The notes below the pieces were generated by a model that was not told where the DNA came from, did no database searches, and worked only from the letters and a program-made list of their open reading frames with translations. This document shows, in pieces, positions 26,701 to 39,328 of a stretch of 64,000 nt of DNA (within the stretch, counting starts at the first letter, position 1; every line of letters starts with the position of its first letter). The DNA is from Cruorifilaria tuberocauda (taxonomy: Eukaryota > Nematoda > Chromadorea > Rhabditida > Onchocercidae). The DNA lies in NCBI GenBank assembly GCA_013365365.1, contig JABVXU010000134.1, forward strand, positions 1-64,000. Reading direction: 5' to 3'. The position numbers were made by a program, and so were the translations under genes.

Positions 26701-29700
26701 AGTTGAGAAAGCCGTTACAAGCCGGAATTGCTGTTGAGGATTTTTGAAGTCTACAAAAGAGGGCGTGTTAATTTATAGGATTTACAAAAGGTGGAAAAAT
26801 TACATTTAATAAAATTGGAGATAAAGATTGTTGCATGAAGGAATGGTTTTACTAAAGACGGATGAACGGATTGCTGTGAGAAATGATTTTAATGAAGACG
26901 GATAAACATGGAAAGTAGATGTAGAATTGGTGATATTATGGGAACATTGAGATTAGCTATTATTTGAAGGTAAGCATTGAGGTGTAAGGAATCTGTGAGA
27001 ATATGGAGATGGATAATGAACAATAAAATAGTTCTTATATCCCATAGAGGTGCTATGAAAGAGTTTTTTACATTTTACATAGAAAGGTAGAGATTTAAAA
27101 TATCTAAATTTAAAGATTAAGGTCGAGAGATTTTTTTATATTTTAGGTTTCCTGATAGTTGTTATTGTTATTGTCTTTGTATTTATTTATCTATTCATTG
27201 AGGAAAGAAAAAAATCGTATTACTTAAACTTTTTACTTAATCTATATTACTATTTTATTACAAAATTTTATTACTAAATTGTATTACTTAATCTTTATAT
27301 CTACAAAAAGCTTTTGACTTCAGTACTTATGAATGATTGATGAATTTTATGACTTACTGAAATTTATTCTGATAAAGCTCTATTTTTTGATTTATTCAAG
27401 GAGATAGTGTTCAGCCATATCTAACTCCTCCTACTCATCCTTTCCTATAAATTAAGAAACTTAGCAAAAGAATTGAAAATTTTTTAAGCCGCTTAAATTT
27501 GTATCTAACGTTCAAAAGTTTAAATTATATGAATCAAAATTTTCAGTACAAATTTAAAATTAAGTGATACATTTATAATGAAAGGATAATGAGTAGTGAT
27601 TTAATTAATTAATTTGATTAAGTGCATACTTAGCTAGGTTAAATTTCATGAAGAGAAAAATGTCCAAATGTCTAGTTATGCTTGAAAGTATTGTTTGAAG
27701 TGTTAAGAGAGTTGAAATTAAGAAATAGTTTTTATGCATAGAACTCTTTCTAAATAATTTTTACATCTAATTTTTCAAAATATTTGCCTATTATTTGACC
27801 TTTGCATTTGTGTAATATTAATCTTAAATCTTGGTTAGTGCATAATTATATTGTAAAAATAATTTTCTTTAGTGCTGGATAGTTTTTCAGAAATTGGAAA
27901 TTTATTTCATATAATTTTCTTTTGCAGAATTAATTTTGATAAAATTTTGCAGGAACAAATCAATTATTACCTCGAGGATGCAAATTGCAAAATACTGATT
28001 GGATTTACGGTGTTACAGTATATGTTGGTCGATATACAAAACTTGTTTTGAATACAAGTGGCACTCGTACAAAAATGTAAGTTTATTTATTTCTAATTTT
28101 ACAACTTAAAATATTTCATAGTGGAATTTTCGAATTAAGCTTAAATTTTAGTAAATCTTATTTAAAACATGTTAATCAAATTCAGAATATTTTTATCTTG
28201 CAATCAATCACTGATATTGTAATAATATAAATCATATATTTCAATATATTTCCTTATTCATTTCTTTAGAAATGTTTAGCAACTGATTCAACATTTGAAA
28301 GAATGTTAATTTAAATTATTTAATTCAGTACCACTATCAAATCTTTCGAACTTTTCGAATCAAAATTATAAATGACAAAGTTTTAAAATAGCAGACGAAT
28401 ACAGAATTATATGAAACATTTATTTCCATCTAAACCTCTTCAATTCTTTTAAAACAAAAGTATTAGCTCTATTAAAATGAGTTAGATTGAATATCTCAAA
28501 GTTTATCTAAAATAAGCGTTCATATTATTTAATAATATGAATTATCAGTATTATCGACTTTTGGAAAAAATTGATTTAAGCAGCAGATTGAAACTTTTGT
28601 AACAAACATATTTCATCTGCTTTTTTCTTTTCATATTAAATTAATTAGATAATTTAATTATTACCGAAAGCCTACTGTCATTCATTTTATCAACTGTAAG
28701 TGAAAGAGACAAAAATCATGAAATTGTCGGTAATAAAGTTATGACAAATATGTTAATCTTATTGATTTAATACACTTTTGTTTTTCTGCACTTTTCTATT
28801 TGGTACTACAAATGTTATCAGCATTTTCTTATCACTTTACATTTGATCAATGATCGATGAGAAAAAATATTCATCGATTAACTAATCTAAGTGCTTTTGT
28901 ATAAATCTTTAAGCTAATATTTCTATTTTAAAAGAATTTAAAAATGTTTAGATGGGAATAAATATTTAATAATATTTATTTCAAAAATTGTATTTACTAA
29001 TTCTTTGACCAACATAAAGCATATAATTAATTTAGTTATCATTAACTTGAAATTTAATTATCAGTCAAAGTTTACTGTGGATTTTAAAGATCATTGGTGG
29101 AACGAATTACTAATTGCATGATGATGATTCAATTCGGTTTCTTAGTTTTCATAGCTTTATTTAATGCATGCATGGGTTCCAGTTATATCAGTAAAGTTTA
29201 TTATTATTTGCCATATTTTCATGGTAATTTCTTCTTCATTGATGAAATTCATTTTAGTAAGAATTGAAATTTGAATTAAAATTTAACTTTAAATATGATG
29301 AGAAAAAAGGAAGCGGTAAAAAGTAAAACAATAGGAAAAAAAGTTGTTTGTAAATAAATTACAATATTATTCGTGGTGATAAAATTATAAATTATTTGAT
29401 ATTTGTTCCATTTAAATAGCATTTGAAATTTAATTCATTTAATTTAAATTCGAATTTGATAGTAAGATTTAACAATTTTTAATAAAGGAGTACCATAATT
29501 TCTATTGTTTTACTGTATTATTGCACTTTTTATTTCTATCGTTTTTAGGGAATTATCGTCGTCTACATATTTTTCCGACACTTATCGGCTTAATTATATT
29601 TTATTCCGGTTTAATACCTATCAGTTTGAATATTACACTTGAAATGATCCAATTATTTCAGGCTTATTTCATTCAACAAGTTTGTATTATTTCTAAAAAA

Positions 29701-32700
29701 TTAACTGATTTAAGTAAGATGAGAGGAAATTAAGGATAGTAATTGCTGTAATTTCATCATCTCTTTCAGGATTCAAATCTTTACGACGAGAATTCTGATA
29801 CAAGAGCTGAAGTACGAAGTTCAAATTTGAATTCACAACTTGGACAAGTTTGTTTTTTTCTCTCTTTTGCTACTAGTAAAAGATTATTTTAAACTTTTCT
29901 CATCGTTATATCCTCTAAATTGTTCAATTATTACAGGTTCGTTACATTATCAGTGATAAAACAGGTACGTTAACTCAAAATAAGATGCGTTTTAAAATGT
30001 GTACCATTGGTGGTATTCAATATGGTTCAATGGAGACGAAAAAATTTGCTGATGAAAAAATTCTCCAAGATTTAACAAATAATGCTGTAAGTGATTTTCA
30101 ATCATTTTTATTAATATTTTTCAAAAATAACTTCTGATATTAAACAATCTTGAATTTTTTTATCTTCTGAAAAGATAGGTAATTCAGGTTTATTTCATTT
30201 GAATATTGCTGCAAAATTTCAGAGTTATTTATGTTACTTAATTCTTACTTTGATAATTTCATTTTTCACTTTTGAAGTTTAAAAATATTCAATACATTGA
30301 TTACATCTTAAAAAATGTGCACTTCAAATTTGGAATTTTAAAAGTTTTTAAAACTGAATTCTCTCTCTCTCTCTCTCTCCGTCTCTCTTTTGTGTTGCAT
30401 AAACTGGAATACATCTTAACTAGAAATTGAAATTATTTAAAAAATTTAAATAGCTTTTTAAAGAACAATGCGGAAACTATACGTGAATTTTTAACATTAT
30501 TAGCAATTTGTCATACGATTGTTCCCGAGAAAGTTGTAAGTTCGGAATCAGAAAAATTGATTTACCATTCAGCATCACCAGGTATTGTATTTTATATACT
30601 TTATTTCTTTTTTTTTTGGAGTTTAATTTCAACTTTCCAAATTTTCGTTGCTGCCAGAACTTTCTTTTTATTTCTATATAACGAAGTATTATTTTTAACT
30701 TCATAAATATTCATAAATATCACAGATATTAGCACCAACAAATAAAAAAGAATTGTCTAGAAAAATGAATAATTAAAAGATCAAGCTCTATGATGCAATC
30801 ATTTCCTAAACATAAGTGTAATAAATGAAAGAAATTTTTAGGAGAAAAAATTTGAAATTTTCTAAATTATATTTAAGATTTTCTAAAACTAAAAATTGAA
30901 GTGTTCTAAATTATATTTAAGAAAGAAAGATTTGAATTTTTTCAGATAGTTTTACGATAAATTTTTAGATGAAAAAGCATTGGTTAAAGGTGTAAGAGAA
31001 TTGAAATTCATCTTCCATACACGAACGCCACAATGTGTTTACATTGAAGCTGTAAATATTGTCTTTTTTCTTGTTTGAAAATTTAATTTAAATAATTTTT
31101 AAAGGTTTCATCAACTTACTTTCTGTAAAATTTATTTAAAAAAATTGAATTTTATTAAAAATTTTTAGATGGGTAAAGAAGAGAAGTATGATATATTGCA
31201 TGTGCTGGAATTTACCAGTAATCGAAAACGAATGGGTGTTATTGTGCGATGTCCGGATGGGAAATTAAAATTATATATCAAAGGCGCAGTAAGCTTAATT
31301 ATGAAAATTTTAATATTCTTTTATTTGATTATAATTGTATTTCATTTCCGATGATAAGCTAATTTCAGGATAGCGTTATTTTTCCAAGATTAGCACAAAA
31401 TTCTGACAAACTTTTAACTGACCAAACAACCAAGCATCTGATGAATTTTGCAAATCTTGGTTTGTCTTTTCGTAATAAATTATCGTAATTAATTAGTAAA
31501 ATAGTAATTTTAAATTTTAGATTATTTTCATTTTAAATAATTTTTTTACGTTCGATTAAAATTTGCTTGTATTTAATCAAGTTTAAAAGGTTAATTGTTT
31601 AGGTTTACGTACGTTATGCATGGCAATGTGCGTGCTAGACGAGAAGGAATACGAAAAATGGCAGCCAGGCTATTATCAAGCAAGTATTGCGCTTGAAGAA
31701 CGTGAAAAGCTAATCGAAGAGGAAGCAGAGAAAATTGAAAAAGTAAAGTATTATTCTCTAGATCAAAATAATTTTGAATTTTGGATAATTTCGATCAAAA
31801 TTGGAATCTGAATATTAATGAAATTTAAAATTTACCCGAATCAATATCTATTTCCCGCGTTTATCTAAGATACTTGATGAATTTGCAGGATCTCAAATTG
31901 CTTGGTGCATCGGCTATTGAGGATAAATTACAAGAGGTAAGGAGCGAATGTGAAAATTAGAAAAAACTCCGATATCAAAATTTCTATAGTTAAAAGTGTC
32001 AATTAAAATCAAAAATGAAATTTCTAAATCTATAAGAGATAAAAAGATCGGTTATTAATTAATTCTTTTGCTTTGTTGCATAATTTACTCGAAACATGTT
32101 TTGAAAATGCATCAAAACTGTTCCACAACAATCAAACGATTATTTATGTAAAATATAAAATATTTTATTTCCATGAAATACTTGCATGTTTGAAATAGTC
32201 ATAAAAAATGATAAATAAAAAAGGCCTTTTATGAAATATTTAAAACCTTAGTTGCTCTTATCCATGAGAATATCGAGAATTCGAGAATTTCATGAACAGA
32301 ATGTTGCAGGGAGTAAAAGCAACTATCGAACATTTGATTGAAGGTGGTATCGTAGTTTGGGTGTTAACAGGTGATAAGTTGGAAACCGCACAAAGCATCG
32401 GTTATTCATGTGGTCTGATTGATCCGGCTACACCTATTTTGGTGCATTTCAAATTATATCAAAATTTTTTTCTTCATTTTCATCTAATTTTGAATAAATT
32501 TGATAAGTGAAATTTTTTTGCTGTAATTTATCATATTAAAAATCTATTGGATGTTGGATTTGTTAGCAATTTTATTTTTACCATAATTTTGGCATTTTTA
32601 TTCGAATAATTCTCTTTTAGTGAAACTGTTAAATTAAGTATTTAGTGTAGAAATAATTAAATTCTATTATTTAGATACTTGGAGAGGAAAATCCCGAAGA

Positions 32701-35700
32701 AACGGTCAATAAAATTAACTTATATCTCGATAGTTTTGCAAGTAAAGGAGTTAAAATTTCATTAATTGTTAGTGGCAAGGTTTGTTACTTATAGCTGACA
32801 TTAGAAGAGTAAAGTAAAAATTAGAAAGAAAGTGAAGAATGTCGATATTTAAAAATTCTATTCTCCATTCTATCAGTCGGAAAATTTTTCAACTTGAAAG
32901 TATAAGAAATTTTCTTCATTTCATGAATTCTGCAAAATTAAATCTGTCAGTTGTCCTGTCATTTGATCTGTTTTCTCCAAGAGCCTTAACCTTATTTTGA
33001 AGCTTAAGTTTACGAGTCATGTCTTGAAGCTTATAGAGCCTTGACCATGCTTTGACGAAACAATGCAAAGTGCAATTTATTCACTTAGCTTCATTATCCT
33101 CGACTTTAATATGTTGTCGATGTTCACCGGCGCAAAAAGCTGATGTTGTAAAACTACTGAAAAATTGGTCTGATGGTACCGTTCTAGCAATTGGTGATGG
33201 AGCTAATGATGTAGCAATGATACAGGTAAGATTGAAGTAACGGAATATTAAAATAAGAACATTTATAAAATTCTTAGAAAATCGATCAATGAAAGTTTTT
33301 AATTATAACAAAATGTAGTGCAATATAAAATTACTTAATATCACAAAAAATTTCATAATTAACTTTCTTATTTCATAGTTTGCAAATTTGCAGGAAGCTG
33401 ATATTGGTGTTGGAATAAGCGGTGAAGAAGGTTTACAAGCATCACTTGCAGCTGATTATTCCATCGCACGGGTATATCATTTACTTCTCATATACAATAT
33501 TATGATTATCTTCTTTTCATGATCCTAATTATTGTCACTAAATTATGTTATCATACAATACAATAACATAATTTGGTGAGAACAATTAGAATCGTAATTA
33601 TGATAGAGAAGATAATCATGATAAGAAGTGAAAAAAAAAGTTTGAAAAGTGTATCGTGAATAATTTCATATTTTATATTTCATATACATGATCGAAAAAC
33701 GAAAGTATCAATTGATGGTTTTTAAAATTTAAACTGTTCTAAATATGTACAATAATTTTTTTAGTATTTCAAATGATGGGAACAAATTTTAGATTAAAAT
33801 TAAAATGAATTTTTCATCCTAAAATATTCCTCTGTATTTTCAGTTTCGTTTTTTGGAACGTCTTATATTTATCCACGGTGCAATTAATTATCATCGTATT
33901 ACGAAAACAATTTTATATTTTTTTTACAAAAATATCGTACAAACTTTAACTATGGTAGATTTTTCAATCTATTAATAGGAATTTTCAATTGAAATCATCA
34001 AAATTAATTCATTCTTTGATCTTTATAATAAGTAATGGAATTCTTGTTCATTGATAAGTAAAGTAATTAATTTATTCATTAAATTTTGCAGTTCTTTTAT
34101 GAATTCCACACATTATATGCCGATTCAGCAATAATGGATAGTTGGTCAATGGTAATGTTTAATATATTTTTTACTAGTTGGCCGCCTTTGGCAATTGGTA
34201 TTTGGGATCGTTTGTTTCCATTTGAAGTGATGATCGATTATCCAGCACTTTATCATTTATCACAGAGTAGTGAAGGCTTCTCGCTAAAGGTGTAATTTTT
34301 CAATCCAAAATTTTTGCTTTTTTTTTTCTGGAAGAATTTTTTCAAAATTCTAATTTCCAATATTTTTTTTTCTATTGAGATATTTAATTCCCACTGTAAA
34401 ATGCTAAATTATACACTCATTAAGATAGGTTTTTTCTTAGTTACTTAAATATCTAAAAGGTATATTCGAAATATATATTTAATATTAATTTTAGGCCTAT
34501 TTTATATGGATGCTTACTGGTTTGGTACATGCAACAGTAATTTCTATAATTGCATATCAGACATTTAAAAACGGTAAGAATTGAAAAGGTAATTTTATTA
34601 AGTATTTTTCGATTTATTTCAGTATTCCTAGACATTTACGTATCATTGCTTAAAGGAAGATTTATTTGTATTTATTGATCTTGTGATAATACTTTAAGTA
34701 TGCAAAAATTTATTACAGGTGTCTTATGGTCCAATGGTCGTGTGGCCAGTTATTACGATTTGGGAACCGTTATTAATATTGTACTTTTAGAGAAAATTTA
34801 TTTCTAACTAAACAGAATGATATTATGATGACAACTAAATAGTATTTCAATAATTCAAAAAAAAAAAAATTTATGAGTTCTCTGCCAATTCTAACTAATC
34901 GTATTAAATTAATTTAAATTTAAATAGCTGCAATTTCTTAATTTTTGATCATTAGATATTACAAAAATTATAAACAAGAATTAAAAATTTAAACTTTTAG
35001 GCTGTTGTAACTGTCGTCAATTTGAAAGCTGTTATCGAAACCGATTCCATTACTGTTGTAAATTAAAATTTTTTATGACCACATTCAATTTGAATTACTT
35101 TTAAAAATTCTCGCATTATTTTTTATTCAAAAAGTGATTTATTATTTCAATTTAGAATTCAAAAATGGTTAATTTTTTACTATTAATTTTTATGCATATT
35201 ATATATATTTGTAATTCTAAATTAAAAAACTTTAAAACTTGATAATTTTATCAAAAATTCATATCAATTATTGTTTTCAGATGTCCTGGATAGCACTATT
35301 TGGTTCCATTACGATGCTGTTCACGTTTCTTTTTTCATATAGCTTAACATCACCTGCCAGTCCAATTATTAAAGTTGAATCTGCCATGGCTGATATTATA
35401 CTTCACGTGTTAACTTCACCTATCGCAATTATGTGTATCATATTTGCCGTACTGGTGTCTCTATCATTCGATTTGCTAATTAAAGTGTACGTTTTCAAAA
35501 TTATATTAATTAATTAATAACTGTTAATATGACCCTTTTCACGCATTTAATCATACTCTTTTCTTTCTTAACTTCTTAACTTTTTCCTTACTTTTACCGC
35601 GATATTATACATTTATTAAAAGTAATCAAGGAAGAAATTTGTTATTGAAACTTTCGAAAAAAAAATTAAATTATAACTTATTACAACTTATTAAGTTATA

Positions 35701-36661
35701 ACTATGAAAATGATGACAAATCAGTTGATGAAAATAGTTTTTATTTCAAAAAAATTTTATTAAGAAAGCAAGCAGATAATAATTTGCAAAAAAAAGAAAA
35801 TAGAAATAGTCGTTTGATAGTTCTCATAAAAAAGCTTATTTTTTCTTGCTAATAACATAGCGAGAAAATTTTAGATTAAATTTCATTTTTATAAAACAAA
35901 TTTTTTTCTGCAATGGAATTTTTGAAATGAATAAATAGACAATAGTTAAGAAATTAAAAAAAATGACAAGTGAAATATTGTAATATTTCATTCAGATTGC
36001 AACAATCGTTGTATCGAACAATTCGAGATGAAGTTGTTTCACGAGAATTTGACGTGAAACAATTCAATGATCTTTATTATCCACTTGTTAAAGTAAAAGA
36101 AATTGTTACTAAAGCATCTGAATCAGCTCTTAGCCTTATAAATATACAACCTAAACAACGTTAGCTGCTTTTCCATTTTCTTTTATCTTGTTGAAAATTC
36201 TATAAGACGTTTTTTTGTATTCAAATTCACAAATTTTATATTTATGTAATTGATTGTAGCTTAGTTTAAATACTTATATTTTAAATTTCCATGAAATTTC
36301 TAGCTTCTCTTTTCATTCTTTGACAAATTTTGATCGAGAAAAAAGAAATCCTAATTCAGTAAAACTTACAGATATTCTAAGGCAGCAATTTTCCATGTTA
36401 ATCACTGCTCAATTAAAATTGAAGATTATTGCTTAATTAAAAAGCTAAGAAGATAAAATAACTAAATACGGTGAGAAATTGGAAAGTATTAGTTTTCCAA
36501 TTGAAGAATTAAATCCAAAATAGTTTTTTTTTCCTTTTCTAGGTGGTTATTCATTTGCTCAGGATGAGGTACCAGCTGTATCACAGAGTGATGTTGTCCG
36601 GTTGTATGATTCTCGATTGCCAAAAATATCCCAAGACTCATCATCAGAGTATGATTCGTAG
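23756..36661 (+). CDS. P4-ATPase phospholipid flippase, ATP8A/TAT-1 class, 28 exons, about 1145 aa
   Basis: Integral membrane pump that moves phosphatidylserine-type lipids to the cytosolic leaflet, normally with a CDC50 partner. Exons begin at 23756, 24573, 24980, 25451, 26083, 27953, 29090, 29549, 29770, 29937, 30464, 30969, 31169, 31369, 31603, 31889, 32310, 32675, 33037, 33394, 33844, 34092, 34495, 34719, 35001, 35281, 35996 and 36543; every junction keeps phase. Motifs: NYVSTTKYN near the N-terminus, DGET at 168-171, PISL in TM4 at 350-353, DKTGTLT with phosphorylated Asp403, KGA in the nucleotide domain, TGDKLETA at 666-673 and GDGAND at 778-783. The last exon supplies RGYSFAQDE...[12 protein letters not shown], the conserved ATP8A C-terminal segment. 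TTTCAG sits directly before the ATG at 23756, so the mRNA is probably trans-spliced there. Which worm tat paralogue this is remains open. Confidence 0.93.
26487..26644. repeat. Imperfect inverted repeat in a flippase intron
   Basis: The left arm at 26487-26530 (TTGTTGTTGTGAAAGGATTT then TTGATAACTG) is matched by a reverse-complement right arm at 26604-26644, with a spacer of about 73 bp. The arms differ by a few substitutions and small indels. No transposase or clear target-site duplication is visible. Confidence 0.7.
30361..30389. repeat. CT microsatellite in a flippase intron
   Basis: A run of about nine CT units, then a CGT interruption and three further CT units, upstream of the exon starting at 30464. 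Confidence 0.9.
33498..33626. repeat. Long fold-back sequence in a flippase intron
   Basis: The left arm from about 33498 (ATTATGATTATCTTCTTTTC ... AAATTATGTTATCATA) pairs with a right arm that ends at about 33626 (the reverse complement reads ATCATGATTATCTTCT ... AAATTATGTTATTGTA). The centre is near 33556 with almost no spacer. The stem would be about 60 bp, imperfect. It lies between the exons ending at 33471 and starting at 33844. Confidence 0.75.
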
Positions 36662-37375
36662 AAAAAAATAATCTAGTTTGATTTAAATTCAAATTTAAAT
36701 CTAGAAAATTTTAACAGCCCAATTCTTTCGAAATAATTCAGATCATATGCTTGATTCAGCAGAATCTTTTGTATTGCTCATTGATTAACGGTGAATTTAT
36801 TCATTAATATTTCCCGATATCTAGTAAGCGATAAAAATTTAAATATAGTAATAATAATCTATGAAGTGGATTACAGATTACATGATTACAGATTCAAATC
36901 ATGCAAAATTAAAAAAATTGAAATAAATCATTTGGATTTAACAAAATTTTATTCAATTTCAAATTAATATTATACTTTTATCATTTACTTAATGCTTTTA
37001 AATCTTCCCAAAAACTAACAACGCAAGTAATTGAATTTGAACTAGTGACTTAAATAAGTAAAATCGAGTTTTGAAATTGTTGAATTCAATACTGATTTAG
37101 TTTGAATTTAAGCTTCCAGTTCAATTTTCAACATAAACAAAACTTCTAATTTATTCTGCCTTCTAAATGTTGATCTCAATTTTAATGTAATTTAAAAATT
37201 AGAATTAAAAAATGTGAAGAATGTTATTTCAACACACTTCATTGCTATCACTCAATTATTTTGAATTTCAATTTTCCATTAAACTCTTTTATTTCGAAAT
37301 TACTGTTTCAATTAAAAAAATTATTTCCTTCTTGTTAAAATCACTGTTTGAAGCACTGCAATGGTTTATGTATGG

Positions 37376-37466
37376 TACGTGTTACTACGAACAATGTCCG
37401 TGTATTTTACGTTTACTATAGAAAAGATTCATGTATTTTACGTGTTACTGCAGACAATGTCCGTGT
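37376..37466. repeat. Dispersed repeat, copy A
   Basis: Contains TGTATTTTACGTTTACTATA then GAAAAGATTCATGTATTTTACGTG. Its first part, ACGTGTTACTACGAACAATG, recurs at its end as ACGTGTTACTGCAGACAATG, so the copy is itself partly duplicated. A second copy lies at 38128-38199. Confidence 0.8.
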
Positions 37467-38127
37467 CGGAAAATCCCGAAATAATTTTGCTCATTATATA
37501 ATTAATCCAATTTATTAAATTAAATTTTAATCCTTATAGTTTCATGAATTATTATTTTAGATGTAAAGCATTTTCTAATTGGCATTTGAAGCTGATATTT
37601 CCATTGTTCCAATTTTCATCCAACCATTCCATTGTTTCACAAATTATTTGTACTGCAATGCTTAGTCTATCGCTTATCTTTGTTTAAAATAACTATTCAA
37701 GTACTGTAACGCCAATTTTACTTCTTTGTTCCATCTTTAGTTAAACCCATTTCCTATAGCTTGGTAAGCTTTCTATAGCTCCTCCTTACAAAATCTTATC
37801 CATAAAAGACAATAACTTTGTCAGTCAGTTCAGTGTTTTACTACAGTGATCAAACGAAGTCGGCTTGACCAAAAAGGACTTCCTAAGATCTTCGGACAAT
37901 TCTACTACTTTATCTTACTCGATTCAACCTAACAATTCAAATTTGTTTCAAATTATTGCTGTATTCTCCATCTTTACCAATAAAATATTACCTTGGCTTA
38001 TTCTTCAACTGACATTTCAACAAACAAGGAATTGTCCTACTAACCTAAAGAGCAACCCCGTAATAAATAAATTGTCCGTGAATCAAACCAAATCAAAAAA
38101 CTACCCAATTCAAATCTTTTCAGGACA

Positions 38128-38199
38128 GTCCATGTATTTTACGTTCACTATAGAAAAGATCCATGTATTTTACGTGTCACCACAGAAATTACCAATGTG
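38128..38199. repeat. Dispersed repeat, copy B
   Basis: Same order of blocks as copy A (GTCCATGTATTTTACGTTCA, CTATAGAAAAGATCC, ATGTATTTTACGTGTCACC) with a handful of substitutions, in the same orientation about 730 bp away. A shorter related piece lies at about 46537-46565. Confidence 0.8.
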
Positions 38200-39328
38200 C
38201 TGTTAGAATTCTAATAAAGAGAAAAAGTGATGTTGCGATAATCGATTTAATTGTTAATTCAATCTCTTTCATTTTTTTTTCTTTGAACTTATCTTTAATT
38301 CGAATAGAACTTCTAATCTAAGGACAAATCTCTTGCAGTGCTCGTCGACAGGATGAAGAATAGGTAACAAGCAGATTGTTTTATTTTACTTGTAACTTGA
38401 TGTATCCTAATACATGCGGCTTATGTTGCTTACGTCATATGATACGGCTAATTTCATTTAATATGTGAATTTCAGTTGCAAAATGTATACTTCATGGTAA
38501 ATTGATCAACCGGTGATTCTAGGAAGTTGCATAATTGATCACGATGATCCAGTGATAATTCTATCAAGATAATCGAGGTAATCAATTCAAAATTTTATCT
38601 AATTATGCGTATAGGTCCTCTGCATTGTTGTATTATAGATTATCAAATGATACATATGCTAATTCATTTCCCGTAAACATTATCAATCAAAGTTTATATA
38701 CCGTAAAATGAGAAGACGTAAAGTAAACACAGTACAAAATCACGTACGCACAAATATAAGCATATTACATAGTAAACGTTTACTGATAATGTTTTAATGA
38801 TATATGTAGCGCATGTGTTACTTGATAAGTAGTAAACAGAAAGTTAAGCTGCAAACATCAAATCAGTGAACCACAGCGATTACTTTGAATTGGCTTGAAT
38901 TAGTGTTTCGGTGATGAGCGTAGCGAGACGTAAGGCGTTTTTTTTTTCGTACACAGCTACGAGTTGAATTTGTTGTAACGGAGAAGGATGGGCGCAGTTG
39001 TCATATTTGTTTTGCGATAATACGAAATACATTAAGAATGTAACCTCTGATCTTTCTATTCATGTTTGATTTTTAGAAGTTTGAAGAAAGTTTGATTAAC
39101 TCTGTCAAGTGTTACACGTTGCTTTGCATTTTTCACTTCACATATTCTCACGATAATTTACATTTTCAACAGTAATGATAGTATTATTCATGGTAAGATA
39201 TCCGTTTTAATTAAAATTTGAATATGAAATTGGAATATTTAATGGTTCATTCTTCTTTCTCAGGAAATATTTTTTTCTACTCGACTTTGATTGCGGAATT
39301 GTGGAAAGTTCAAAAGTTAAATTGTTCG

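Larger units (their letters stand above)
36662..39328. other. Intergenic between the flippase and EDC4 genes
   Basis: About 2.7 kb between two same-strand genes. It holds a 113-codon open frame at 37865-38206 with no convincing start and a duplicated element described separately. A more G+C-balanced patch lies at 38880-39010, just upstream of EDC4, possibly its promoter. A TTTCTCAG acceptor ending at 39263 is the probable trans-splice site for EDC4. Confidence 0.5.

Noticed and set aside
36489..36692. 67-codon minus-strand ORF
   Set aside because: Antisense to the true last exon of the flippase.
37865..38206. 113-codon plus-strand ORF between the flippase and EDC4
   Set aside because: It begins at a non-ATG codon, is rich in Asn, Ser, Ile and Lys, and its 3' end lies within the dispersed repeat.
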